From Morinoia aosen (taxonomy: Eukaryota > Arthropoda > Malacostraca > Amphipoda > Talitridae): DNA of 64,000 nucleotides. The translations under genes were made by a program, and so were the position numbers. The notes under the pieces were generated by a model that saw nothing but the letters and a program-made list of their open reading frames with translations, was not told where the DNA came from and did no database searches. Below, piece by piece: positions 46,801-57,479 of this stretch (its first letter is position 1; each line of letters starts with the position of its first letter). Location of the stretch: NCBI GenBank assembly GCA_030386875.1, contig CM059567.1:86049130-86113129 (forward strand), given 5' to 3'.

Positions 46801-47798
46801 CTGTGAACATGTTCATTTGCATGAATTTATTCAAAACTTATGTTATATTGCACGAGAGTGATCATATGTTCATGTGCAGTGTGTGAAGGTATTTAGGTTT
46901 CTAATATTTAAAGTTTTAAGCTTGTACGTTTTATGTTTTGTAATTTATTCTTGAGTAAAGAAGGGAATTCAAGTCGCTATTTGTATCTGTTCAGCGATGG
47001 AAAGGAAGGAATTGTTACCTAGACAGTTCTCAAAAGCGATGGTGTCAATATTATGCATTTTACTGTGGTTATTGAACTTTGCGAAACTTTTGTAGTAACT
47101 GACTAGTTTTTTGAACCCATGTTATGTAAGACAAATATGAAATGAAAATCGTGTACAGTAGAGAAACCTTATATATTTGTTATGCTCCAGAGAAAAAAAC
47201 TAAGCTGCTAGCCTCGCCAAAATTCCAAGAGAAAGCGTGAGTACAATATATTCTTAGTTTGAAACCTTAATTTGATGGTGTAGGTTAAACGTTGGTCCGA
47301 GACAACGTCGACTTTGTTTTTATTTTTAGTCGAACCAGAAATAATCATGGGAAAGCGGTTTTTACAAATATTCATATGACAGAAAAAGTATTGCTACTTA
47401 TCTTCAATAGTATTGATTCTCACCTCGCTCGAAGGTATCGCTCCATACCTCATGGCCTGATCGATTCTGCTTCAAGGGAAATCACCGAAAGATTGGAGCT
47501 AACCTAATTTCGTCCCATCGATTCATCGCAAATGACGCGCAATATATCACCAGCGAGCAAATTTTAACTTTGTCTCTGGTACTAGACGAAATCGTTAAGC
47601 AACAAAATATATTGAGGCAGTGATTTTAAATCTGTCCGCAGATTTCTCCCAGCACGTGAGGTTCTTGAGGTATAATGAAGAATACACTAAATTCATCGGG
47701 AGCGAAATTACTTGAGAAGTTTTTGGAAGAAGGCATAGAATCACGGTACCTTATTTGGCATAATGGACGTTTTTTGCACACCCACACAAGACATTTAT
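43895..47798. other. AT-rich stretch, no gene recognised
   Basis: Small GC-richer patches at 44930-45040 and 45410-45650 carry 65-96 codon frames without motifs. The one at 45514 needs a non-ATG start and was not accepted as a gene. Confidence 0.5.
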
Positions 47799-47904
47799 TG
47801 CATATTGGAGGTAGTACCCACCTAATTACACAACAAAAATATTTGATAGTTGTAATCAAATACTTTTGATGGTGTGAATAGGTGAGTACTACCTCCTATA
47901 TGCA
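47799..47904. repeat. 106-bp inverted-repeat hairpin
   Basis: Arms of about 32 bp: TGCATATTGGAGGTAGTACC and the reverse complement of the right end, TGCATATAGGAGGTAGTACT, continue into CACCTA..TTCACAC-like sequence. The loop is about 40 bases. It could be a tiny MITE or a structured RNA gene. Confidence 0.75.
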
Positions 47905-47923
47905 GTATTAGGACTTTAAATTT

Positions 47924-47973
47924 TCTCACAAGCGCATGAACAAAATCATAATTTTGCTCATGCGCTTGTGAGA
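47924..47973. repeat. 23-bp near-perfect stem with four-base loop
   Basis: TCTCACAAGCGCATGAACAAAAT (47924-47946) pairs with 47951-47973 with one mismatch; the loop is CATA. It lies 20 bp from the preceding hairpin. Confidence 0.85.
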
Positions 47974-48878
47974 GAATCTAGAGCCCTCTCGCGGTAGGAA
48001 CCAGTAGTGCTCACCCATCAAATTTTTGCTGCGGCGCCCTAGATGCCTGCCTTCCATCCTTAGCATATCTTGAGGTATCCTTTACCATGTTTGTCACTAA
48101 TTTCAACCGTATAGGATAAAAGAAACCTGAATGAAACTGAATGACCTAAATCGTAAGAGACACCCGACACTCATAGCTTGATGCGACTATAGCATGTTAT
48201 CCATGGCGTCAATTTAGGATGATTATTGCCAAGCGCTCACAGAAAATATTGAAGACTACTGCGTCACAAAATTTTCCCTTTTTCGTATTCGGTCAGTTAA
48301 TATTATTCTTTATTTTCTTTCATTTAAAAAACGGATAATATAATGATTATTCGCTTTAAACTTTGATTTTTCTAAACTGGCCAACGATGTTTTAAAACTA
48401 GCCTATTATAAAAGGCTAATTTTATTTTTCCACATCAATCCCGACAGATTCTAAATTAATAAGGTTAAAAATTGAAGAATTTTCTAGATGAATCTAAAGC
48501 CTTCAAAACTGTTACTTTCAAACGTTTCACGAACTTCTAGAATATTCTTGCAATGTATGTATATTGCAGTATAAATGCAGGGAACGTATGCGAAACAACT
48601 GTTCACTTCTAGCCGTCAGTGTGTAAAGAGGTCGATCGTCATCAGTCAATACTATCTGCATTCATCAAGCATGGCATCCAGAGGTTGTAAGCATCCGGCG
48701 GACGCATTTTGATACGCCTGTGGCGAGTTTATCAAAATTAGAGCTAAAAAGTGCTCTCAGAAAATATCGCTGAAAATGCGCGAGGCCTGCAACCCATATT
48801 TCGGTGTGCCTGTCGGGGATCAGGACAAACCTTGGACATCTCATTTCACCTGCGAACTCTGCAACAGAACTCTGGAAG

Positions 48879-49001
48879 GTGAGAAAAACACTTCCATATA
48901 CATATATACAGTATATAGTTTTTATTTCAACATATTCTATTGCACTGAGTTGAATGTTTCTACATTTTTACACTTATGATTTCAATCTGTTTTTTTCACA
49001 G
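48879..49001 (+). other. Intron 1 of the decayed gene (123 bp)
   Basis: Starts GTGAGAAA after GGAAG and ends TTTTTTTCACAG before GTTGGTAC. Splicing restores the LEGWYRR reading across the junction. Confidence 0.7.
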
Positions 49002-49417
49002 GTTGGTACAGACGGAAATGAGATTTATGAGATTTACAGTCCCTGAATATGGAGGGAGTCAACTGACCACTTAAACAATTGAATTTTCTGTAGGTAGACC
49101 CTTCTAAACGTCGAGCAGACAAAAATGCGTCTGCTCTCATATATCCTGACCCTCTGTAATCCATTGCGCCAGTGCCATACTGCTCTGAGCTCTCCGTACC
49201 CACTTCTCCTGAGAGAGAGCAGCAGTTCCGGGGAGAGAAATCCATACAACCCCAGTCAAGAATATTAATGACCTGATCAGAGATCTTGACCTCACGAAGT
49301 CAGATGGTGAGCTTATGATGTCGAGACTCAAGCAGTGAAATTTACTAGATGAGAGTATGCACCTATGAGGTCAGAGAAAGCGTCACCATCATTTATAAAT
49401 CTTTTTCTCTCGTAAAG

Positions 49418-50106
49418 GTGAGTGTTAAATCGTTAGTTTGCGTATCCCTTCTTGGTCGCCAGTTGTTAAATATTTTTATAGGCGAGTCCCAGTTCGGGCA
49501 CCAATTTTAAATATTTAGTAGGCGTATCCTTCTTGGGGGAAAGCTGATAGATTATTTTGGTGGGCGAGTCCTATTCGGCCCAATTGAGAGTTATATTGGT
49601 TTGGTCCTTCTTGGATGCCCTTTGATTTTGTCCCTATCTTACGGATTTCTGAGGGCCGTATTTCTGAGGCTTGTTCTTTCTGAGGAATTTTCCTGACATT
49701 CCAGGGATAAGAGAGAAGTCAGATTTTGATGACTTATTTTTCTTAAGTTGATTCGTCAACAGTTTTTAATTGTTGCGAACATTTCCGGTATTCTTCAGAG
49801 TTTTCGATCTGGTTACAAGTTTTGGAGATTTCGAGCTGTTTTCAAGCGTAGTATTTGAGCTGAACTAAATCAAGCTTCGGAGTTTTTCGAGGTAATAAAA
49901 CAGGTTTCGAATTTTGAGCCGAACTAAATCAAGCGTCGGATTTTGAGCCGAACTAATTCAAGCTAATGAAATTTTGAAGTCCGTGATGGAAGTATGTTTC
50001 GCCAGTATCTGTGGTACGCGAGCTCAGTTATTTGCGAGAAGAATTATTTTCCCTCCTGTTAAATGACATAGGCAGTAGTCGACATCTTTTGGCAATAGCC
50101 TAACAG
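49418..50106 (+). other. Probable intron 2 of the decayed gene (689 bp), with minisatellites
   Basis: Donor GTGAGT after CGTAAAG and acceptor CTAACAG. The recognisable coding stops and resumes at these points. Inside lie degenerate units of about 41 bp (GCGTATCCTTCTTGG and GCGAGTCC..TTCGG, 49440-49600) and three copies of GAGC.GAACTAA.TCAAGC (about 49857-49965). Confidence 0.5.
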
Positions 50107-51097
50107 TGAGCATTGATTTTGTCATAATGTCCCCGGTCTGTTTAAGGCAATTGGAATTACCCTTCACCTCAAAGAGTTGCTGCTCTTTATCGACAGCTCG
50201 TGCAGAAGCCTCAAAGCAGTGCTGCTTCATAACGGGAATACGTATCCATCTCTTCCCCTCGCCCACTCTGTCCAACCAAAATAGGAAAACAAGGGTGTCA
50301 AGATCTTGTTCGACGCCTTGAAATATGAAGAGTACCGTTGGGAGGATATAGGACGACTTCAAAATAGTGGCCTACCTGATGGATCTCCAAAGCGGCTTTT
50401 CCAAGTATCCTTGTTTTCCTTGCCTTTGGGACAGCAGGGATAGCATGGCACTCTAACTCAAGCGGAACAGGTCACAGCGATCAAAGTTTAGTGTGGGAAA
50501 GAACAACGTAAAATGGGAGCTTGTTGGATCCTAGAAAAGTACTGTTTCCTCTACTCCACTTAAAACTGGGCCTTATGAAACACTTCGTCAAAGCTCTAGG
50601 TATGGAGTCCCCAGCTTTCAAGTACCTTCGGGATTTCAACCCCAAGTTGTCTACAGCGAAATTTGAAGCAGGTGTCTTTATTGGTCCACAAATAAAATGG
50701 GTCATGGAGTGGAAGGAGTATTCCTAAAAATTCTCATAGATATAGAGATCAGCATGGGACAGCTTTGTCACAGTAGTTCTTAACTTCTTCGGGAATCATA
50801 AGGCCGAAAACTATGCGTAGCTTGTTGACCACTTGGTGACGAACTACGGCAAGATGGGTAGCAGGATGCCCCCCTAAATTCTAAATCCTAAAGTCTAAAT
50901 CCCCCATCTTCATAAATTTGAAGAAAACATGGGAGCGTACTCTTAGGAGCAAGGCGAACGCTTCCATCAGGATATATTGGACTTAAAATGCCGCTACCAA
51001 GGGTCTTAAAATGAAAACGAGATGGAGACTACTTTTGAGGGCTGATTAGTGAAAGTAATCTATGTATAGTTCAAGCGTAAATCTAGAAGAACTACTC

Positions 51098-52158
51098 CCC
51101 AGGTAGCAAAATTTATTGACCTAATATTGAGCCAATATACAGTCTCAATATTGACTGGATATTCAAAATGAACATTGGGGCAATACCTTATTTTGGAAAA
51201 TTCGGTTGATATTAGAAAAATATATTGGCCCAATAACAATATTATCATCAACCCAATATCAACTAAATATTGTGTCAATATTGACTTGATAGTGAAGCGT
51301 TCCCTTCAATAACATTGGCTTAATACTCAATTCCTGATAGGTTGATATTTGTAAAACATATGCCCCGGATAATGATAATTTCACTAACCCAATGCCAATT
51401 ATTATTTCAATATGGACTTCATATCGAAGTCTTCCTTAGAACAGTATTGGCATGTAAGGCCTGGAGGTGTTCCTGCTTTGACAACCGGGTTTCACTTACG
51501 GAGGGTGAAGCAGCGACCTAAGTTATAGGCTCGAACTTCTTGAGAAGTTCTTATAGGGCATACACTACTTAATTTTCAACATTTTCCTCTTTGATAATTT
51601 TACATTTGCACGTATTAGTATTACTGAACACAAATGTACTAAAACTGAGTTTGAGGGGTAACTAAAGTAGGGCACTACAGGCCCAATATTTTCTGACAAC
51701 AAGTGGATATTGGTAGAATATATTGTCCCAATAATAACTTATTTTTAATCCAGTATCAGCTAATTACTGTGTCACTATTGACTTGATATTGAGCTGTTTC
51801 ATTTAAACAAATTACTCCGTATTATTGGCCTACAATATTAACCCAATATTTGGGCAATAACAATTTATATGTTAACAAATTTTATTAAATTGCGAAATTT
51901 TTAATTATTATGAGATAGTTTCCACTTATATGAATATCGTACATATATATATATATATATATATATACACTGTTAGTTTAATATTAGAAAGAAAACTATT
52001 TACCACATTGTCCCAATAACAAGTTGATATCATAAATAAATATATATTTTTTCTATATTGTCTTGTTATTAGCCTTATGTAGTAATCCAAGATTCCAATG
52101 TCAGGTAAATAAAAAATTACCAACCCAATATTGGCCTAATAATTTCTTGCTACCTGGG
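51098..52158. mobile_element. 1.06-kb inverted-repeat element with internal 131-bp tandem units
   Basis: The ends are inverted: CCCAGGTAGCAAAATTTATT on the left; the right end read backwards is CCCAGGTAGCAAGAAATTAT. Inside, TCAATATTGACTxGATA recurs at 51145, 51275 and 51407 (spacing 130-132) and again, diverged, at 51772; the interior is packed with CCAATATTG. An (AT)n run lies at about 51943-51966. No coding is present. It interrupts the last codons of the decayed gene: left flank ACTACTC, right flank TCATTTCTAA, consistent with a 2-bp TC duplication. Confidence 0.8.
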
Positions 52159-53500
52159 TCATTTCTAATGTGTTTATTGTCTCACTGGTACAACTATAGA
52201 ATAAATAAATGCTTTTATTCCATTGTATGTTGTTTTGTATCTACTTTGTTCAAGTCAAATTTCGAATCAGCAATTTTGTCCCGATGAGAGTAAGTAAATT
52301 TCAAAAATATCTCAATCCTGGATATACAAGCAAAATTAGAAGCGAATGCAAGTATTTTTTTCATGGTTTATAGACATAAACAGGTAATAACAGTTTCAAC
52401 TCGAAGACAAAAAATTTATTACACAGTGCTATGTAACATTTTTTATTAGTTAAAGCATAACTAGACTCAGATTGTATCAGTTTCCTTATTCTTTGAAAGA
52501 AACTAGATGAATGTTCAACCCATTAATGACTACTAACCTATAGCAGAGCATAATCACGCTCACCACCATAAATCACCAATATTCTACTTCATTTGTCGTT
52601 TGAACTTATCATCATAAAAAATAATTAACGACTTAATAGCGACGAATAACGAATGGAATTGAATAGAAATACAGGAAAATATTTTATCATGATCTCGAAA
52701 GAAAATAAACGTAGTATCCATGATACGAGAAACTTCACTTAAAATTTAAACCACCATAATAGGAAATGAGTTAACTTGTTACTGATACCGATCACATAAC
52801 ATCGCGATGGTGCTGCAACAGTAAGATATACAGTTTATCAACCCAGAAACTTATAACGCGAAGTTACGTGTAGATTGACGCATGCTTACTTGCTTGTTTG
52901 AAAATATCTTCTAGAGCATGGATGATTCATTGCAATACTGTACGTCTGCATGCTTGTTTGTGTATTATGAAACAAACCGATCAATATCACGGACAGCTCA
53001 AACGCTTAGAAATTGTTTGTTCCACATCAGTGCTACAGAAAAACGTGCAAATGATCAGTGGTGAAAAACCAGAGAGAGCACAAGTAAACGAGTAAAAATT
53101 TCGAACCTCCTTACCTATCACCTTGCATGCACTAATGTATTTTTTTAATTCATTCACTCATCTACATGCTAATAAATTAATAATTAATTCGTACGATTGA
53201 ACAGTTTGAATCCAAATATGGGAGCAATTCTCATATTTCGTTTCGGAGCATTTTATACGCAATTCATTTCTTTCGTCACCATTCCCAGTTAAATCACTAA
53301 CGGAAGCATTGAAATTAATCAACACTGATATATTTTCATTCAAACTCGACAGTCGTGTGAATGAATCCCTTTGCCTAGATGTGAATGCAAGGATTTGAAC
53401 CGTAAGTTTTTGCGTTCGAGGAGCTAAAAATGTTTCTTTGTAAAGTTTTTAGTAGTATTATGTTCTATATACTCGTCTCCTGATGTTCATTTTTTATATT
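52159..53500. other. AT-rich stretch, no gene recognised
   Basis: Short frames only. The first few bases (to about 52168) are the continuation of the decayed gene's stop region beyond the inserted element. Confidence 0.5.
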
Positions 53501-53512
53501 CGTGTTTCACCA

Positions 53513-53547
53513 CTGATGACGGAATACGAAAACTCCAAACGTTTGGG
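53513..53547 (+). other. Possible Penelope 3'-tail motif
   Basis: CTGATGACGGAATACG followed by ACTCCAAACGTTT resembles the CTGANGA...GAAACG pattern at the 3' ends of the two clear Penelope elements in this window. No coding remnant was found upstream. Confidence 0.3.
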
Positions 53548-54159
53548 GCGGATATATTTGTTATTATTCTGGTTATCCTTTTGATACCACTGTTGTGTAT
53601 AAACGTGTAGTACTCGTATTTATGTGTTTAGTTTGTGTTACAAATCTATAATAAGAGAGATACTCACGTAGTGACCACAGCAGCATAAGCTCTCTTACTT
53701 CATCAGAGTGGGATTCCCTAGGAATCGTACAATAATAGTACTATTTTACATGTATGGGTTTCAGTAATTGTATGAAAAGTGATACCAAGCTAGAAGATAG
53801 AACTTTGGTAACAGGCAAGAACACGCAAATTAAACACTTTTACTAACACTAAATATTCAGGAAACTCCTTAGTTTTCATGATACTGAAGTTTAGTTAAAA
53901 CTTACGGGCCATATTTGCCCCATTTTCTTGTTTCTGCGATATAAATTTCGAATTAAAAATCCTCTCCTACTTTGGCAGCAATGGAGTGCTTAGTCTATAC
54001 GAATCAGTTTACTCTGCGACGTGATGCCGAAACCATGGCACGTTTGTGAAATGAAAAAAATAGCAAAAATGTGTGTATATAGAGTAAGTTTACGGTGCAG
54101 CAAACATCATAGCTCGAGCACTGCTAGGCCATTTCAGGAGCGTTTTCCCAATCGCTATA

Positions 54160-54901
54160 CTGGGTGTCCCACAAAAATCTCCCCGACTTATTTAATTGAT
54201 TACATCTCCGATTTCAATTAACATATTTGAATTGTATTTTTTCACAATCTAGTAAATTTTGGTTCCTTTTTGAATAATTTAAGTTTTTGAAAATCGATTG
54301 AATAACCGCTTCACAATGATCGAGTTACTGAAAGAGGTAGAAAAACTGATTGTTCAAAGGAAAATATTGTAAAACAATATTAATATTCATCCTTATCTTG
54401 TTTTTTTCAAAAAACCGAACAAATAAAAATTTGAAATATTAACGAATCGTTACCTTAAATAACGTCTAAATAAATGAAGTAATTTAGTCGTCTTCGACAT
54501 CCCCTCCATTTCTCTCACGGCAAGTATTACATCTAGCCATCATTGAACGAAGAGTTTTGTGGAGTATTTCATCGTTTTCGTTTGGTTCTTGAAATACTTC
54601 TTCAATTCGTCGTCGATGAATCATTAATGATGGAGGGAATGTTTTACAATAGGTATTGAGAAATGAAAAAGAACCCCTGTGTTGTTTTTAAAACTTTTCA
54701 TTCGAACAATTAGTTTTTCTACTCGTACCTCTTTCGGTAAATCGATCACTGTAAAGTAGTTAAACGATTTTCAAAACTTAAATTATTCGAAAAATAAACG
54801 GAATTAACAACGTTATGAAAAACAGACAATTCAAGTATGTTAATTCAAAGCGGAGGTGTAATTAATTGAAAAATCTGGGGCATTTTTGTGAGACACCCGG
54901 T
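54160..54901 (-). mobile_element. MITE derived from a mariner-type transposon (742 bp), TA-flanked
   Basis: Inverted ends of about 205 bp: left CTGGGTGTCCCACAAAAATC, right read backwards ACCGGGTGTCTCACAAAAAT, and similarity continues through TTGAATTGT and GAAAGAGGTA. TA lies on each side (54158-54159 and 54902-54903). Internal coding is limited to a transposase C-terminal tail on the minus strand. It sits inside the decayed transposase at 54085-55640. Confidence 0.88.
54484..54672 (-). pseudogene. Transposase C-terminal tail carried by the MITE
   Basis: About 62 codons read on the minus strand to a TAA at 54484-54486: HRRRIEEVFQEPNEND, then SMMARCNTCRERNGGDVEDD. The R-x-RCxxCxxxNGGxxE pattern corresponds to the C-terminal tail seen in the 4780-5839 transposase (RRCRAC...FEHLL). 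There is no catalytic domain, so the MITE appears to be an internally deleted transposon that kept only the end of its gene. Confidence 0.65.
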
Positions 54902-55929
54902 TAATTAGTGCGGATATCGCATTTTTACAACTATACATCGCCTTCTACGTGAACATGGTTACTTCAACGTGAACTGGAGAGCTTATGGTGTGTTCACATA
55001 ATTTCGTAATATTGTTAAGAATGAGGTGCTGTAACACTTCTTTGACATGACTCACCCCAGCATCCAAGATGCAGCACGTGATTTCGGAACACAAAACCAA
55101 TCGACGAACGGTATGTTCTCGATGAAAACAACTTACATTAACCATTTTATGAAAGGTCATGATCAGCTTCCGTCCGACTATATCCCTCGAGTACAGTTTG
55201 CTGGTTGGTGCCTGGTGCAAAACTAGGACTATAAATCTCTTGACGTGTGTTTTCTCCACCTTTTTACTAAAGCCATTGTTGTGCGCAACACACATAACTT
55301 GCACCACTGACCATGCATAAGATAACCCTCATCATGTGCATCGGCTCAGTTCCAAAATCGTTTTCGCCTTAAATGTGTGGGCCAGTTTTGTCGATGACTA
55401 TCTAATTAAGCCACATTTGATTGGTGTCTCCTGGAAATAGACCATTTTATGTCACGTATCTAGGGGACGTGTTTCCTGAAATGCTTGAGTATGTGCCTGT
55501 AGATACTTTCCGTCGAATGGGGTTCCAACACTACGGAGCTCCGGCTCATTCCGACTAGAATGCTCGCTAATATATGAACGACTCCTTTCCGGACGTGTAA
55601 ATCGGTCGTAATGGACTAGTAATATAGTAACCTTCAAGATCTCGAGACGTGAGTTCTTTAGATTGATTTTCTAGAGCCATAATAAATTATTTATTTACAG
55701 ATTACCGCTAGAGTTTGAGATGGATCTTGTTGTATGGAAAGCGGCCGCTGAAGGAAATATTACAGAAGAAATGAAACTGGAAAAACTGTGCGTCTTTTTC
55801 ATAGACATTGAGTTTATCTACACTTCTTGAAAGTTTCTGCGATATTTTTCAAGAAATCGTTCAGTAGAAGACATTTATGATAAACTATTAAGTTCTGTTG
55901 TTTTTATTCCTTAAATAGTAGGGGTACTA

Positions 55930-56115
55930 CTGTTCATGTATGCATGTACGGATGTATGCGTATATACATGTATGAATGGTTGTACGGATAAACGCATACA
56001 ATACATAAATGCTCAGAAGGATATATGAATAGACGGATGTATGCATGGGTGCATGGAAAGAGGTTCGTGGACTCAAGGAGGTATATACGAACGCATTCAC
56101 GCATGTCTAGATAAT
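55930..56115. repeat. ATGTATG-type imperfect simple repeat
   Basis: Alternating ATGTATGCATG, GGATGTATG, ATAAACGCATAC units over about 180 bp. The Tyr/His/Ile-rich minus-strand frame here is a repeat artefact. Confidence 0.7.
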
Positions 56116-56181
56116 TTTTTCCATACTCGCATAAATGAAAAAAATGACGAATAGATGAACTTGAGTGCATCTACAGTACCC

Positions 56182-56214
56182 GCAAATTATAATTTATAAT
56201 AATATAATTTGCGA
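56182..56214. repeat. Short palindrome CGCAAATTATA...TATAATTTGCG
   Basis: 11-bp arms around an 11-bp AT spacer, followed by a third CGCAAATTATA. It precedes the second Penelope remnant. Confidence 0.7.
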
Positions 56215-56243
56215 ATGGCCGCAAATTATATAAACAAATAGAA

Positions 56244-57128
56244 GGTCTTGGCATGGGTCTCCCATTGGGCCCAACGTTTGCAAACATTTTAATGTGCCAT
56301 TGGGAGCAAAAATGGCTTGCAGATTGCCCCAAAACTTTCAAATCCGTATTTTACCGAAGATGTATTGACGGTACTTTCTCATTTTTCAAGATCCAAGCCA
56401 TGCCTCTATGTTCAGAGACTATTTGAATTCTAAGCATCTTAAAATTAAAATTTTCTGTTGGAATTGAGTGCAATAATTGTTTATCATTTTTAGAACCCCA
56501 AATTACTAGAAAAGGCCGCACTTTTAAATCCTCGTTTTTCGGAAGGCTACTTTTACTGGATTGGGCTCAAGTTTTTTCCAGTTTTTGTCTTATAGGTTCA
56601 AAATAATACTATAAATACATTATTGAATCGAGCATATAACATTTGTTCAAACTATGTGGACTTGCACGGTGAATTTACTTTTCTGAAAAAAATCTTTGGT
56701 CAAAATTGTTTTCCTTCATCCATAGTTCATGTTCAAATTAAAAATTTCTGTCAAAAAATATTCATTAATAAGTTATCTTCCAGAGCAGTGCAACGTCTAT
56801 ATTGTGTTTTCCGTATTTTGGAGATTTTAGTGATAAGATATCCAAAGATTTAGAGACCCTTTTTAAACGCCATTTTCCTTCAGTGAAACGATGTATCACT
56901 GCCGTCAATTCTCTAAAAGTTGGCTCATTTTCCCGCTACAAGGACGTGATTCCGAAGCGAAATCGGGCATCCGTTGCCTATAAGTTAAGTTGTGTACAGT
57001 GTACATCTGGTTATGTCGGCATGACGATTTTGCCACTTTACATTAGGATTGCCCAGTATATCTTGAAATCAGCTGCCGTATTGGAAGAATGTTTACCCAA
57101 CCGCCTCACTTGTCTATTCGCCTCATAG
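56244..57128 (+). pseudogene. Penelope-like RT and GIY-YIG remnant
   Basis: RT part (56244-56423): GLGMGLPLGPTFANI followed by WLADCPKTFKSVFYRRCIDG. In Penelope RTs this is the segment leading to the catalytic YVDD; here the second Asp is replaced by Gly (CIDG) and a TGA follows at 56424. After a region of stops (to about 56800) the C-terminal part resumes: LFKRHFPSVKR, VGSFSRYKDVIPKRNRASVAY, LSCVQCTSGYVGMT and LYIRIAQY, which is the Penelope linker and GIY-YIG start (YKLSC...YVGMT, with the Arg in RIAQ). The protein is broken in several places and inactive. It is older than the copy at 38302-39454. Confidence 0.8.
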
Positions 57129-57349
57129 TGAATAGTGCTGCGAGCGCATAGCAGTGGATGATTTTAAAAATTTACGTATTGCTCCGAAGGAATTAGACTT
57201 CGCGTTTTAGAGTCTCTGTATATAGCCAAAGAAATGCCTGTCCTTAGTAGTACAAACAGCTCATTTCCCCTGCAAATTTATACGTAGATGTTTAATTGAA
57301 AAAACTGTTGTTATTTAGATATTACTGAATTTTTCATTTTTCAATGATT

Positions 57350-57470
57350 GTTTTTTACAGAATGACTTACTGAGAATGGAGCTGGTCTCCGAAACGTCTA
57401 ACAGAATGAATAGAGTCTTTGTGGATGTTATACCTTGTGAAGTTCTAATAAATAGGATTTCAATATTAAG
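57350..57470 (+). other. Penelope 3' tail of the second remnant
   Basis: TTTTTTACAG and CTGAGAATGGAGCTGGTCTC followed by CGAAACGTC (57370-57396) parallels TTTTTTTACAGCCTGAGGA...GTCGAAACG at 39305-39345. An AATAAATAGG stretch at about 57448 may be a polyadenylation signal. Confidence 0.6.
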
Positions 57471-57479
57471 AGCGTTTTT

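Larger units (their letters stand above)
48671..51097 (+). pseudogene. Decayed member of a multicopy arthropod gene family, with introns
   Basis: Function unknown. I recognise the protein pattern as a high-copy family of uncharacterised arthropod proteins, possibly transposon-encoded. Order: a Cys-rich start (MASRGCKHPADAF, then YACGEF), VPVGDQDKPW, a Cys pair (CELCNRTLEG), GWYRR; after intron 1, DPSKRRADKNASALIYPD, IAPVPYCSELSVP, LIRDLDLTKSDGELMMSRLK; after intron 2, CHNVPGLFKAIG, LFIDSSCRSLKAVLLHNGNT, YPCFPCLWDSR, LHLKLGLMKHFVKALGMES, then FEENMGAY, EQGERFHQDILDL and a RKSRRTT end. Stops are at 48710 (TGA within the first Cys motif) and at many later sites, and frames shift in exons 2 and 3. 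Introns 48879-49001 and 49418-50106 keep GT-AG ends, so this is not a processed copy. The last codons are interrupted by the element at 51098-52158. Confidence 0.75.
54085..55640 (+). pseudogene. Decayed mariner-type transposase, split by a MITE
   Basis: The same arthropod transposase type as at 4780-5839, but on the plus strand and much older. Pieces in order: a GAAN start and ARPFQERFPNR (54090-54155); after the inserted MITE, IHRLLREHGYFN (about 54925-54980); MTHPSIQDAARDFGTQNQST in the DNA-binding region (about 55050-55110); PSDYIPRVQFAGW (about 55170-55210); then scrambled catalytic-core remnants (NTHNLHH, QNRFRL, DYLI-like) to about 55640. Every section is broken by stops or frame changes and the catalytic Asp motifs are not convincing. 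Inverted ends were not found. The match rests on collinear short segments, so the bounds are approximate. Confidence 0.7.

Noticed and set aside
53386-53402. GGTTCAAATCC on the minus strand, like a tRNA B box
   Set aside because: The bases on either side do not pair as a T stem and no acceptor or anticodon arm is present.
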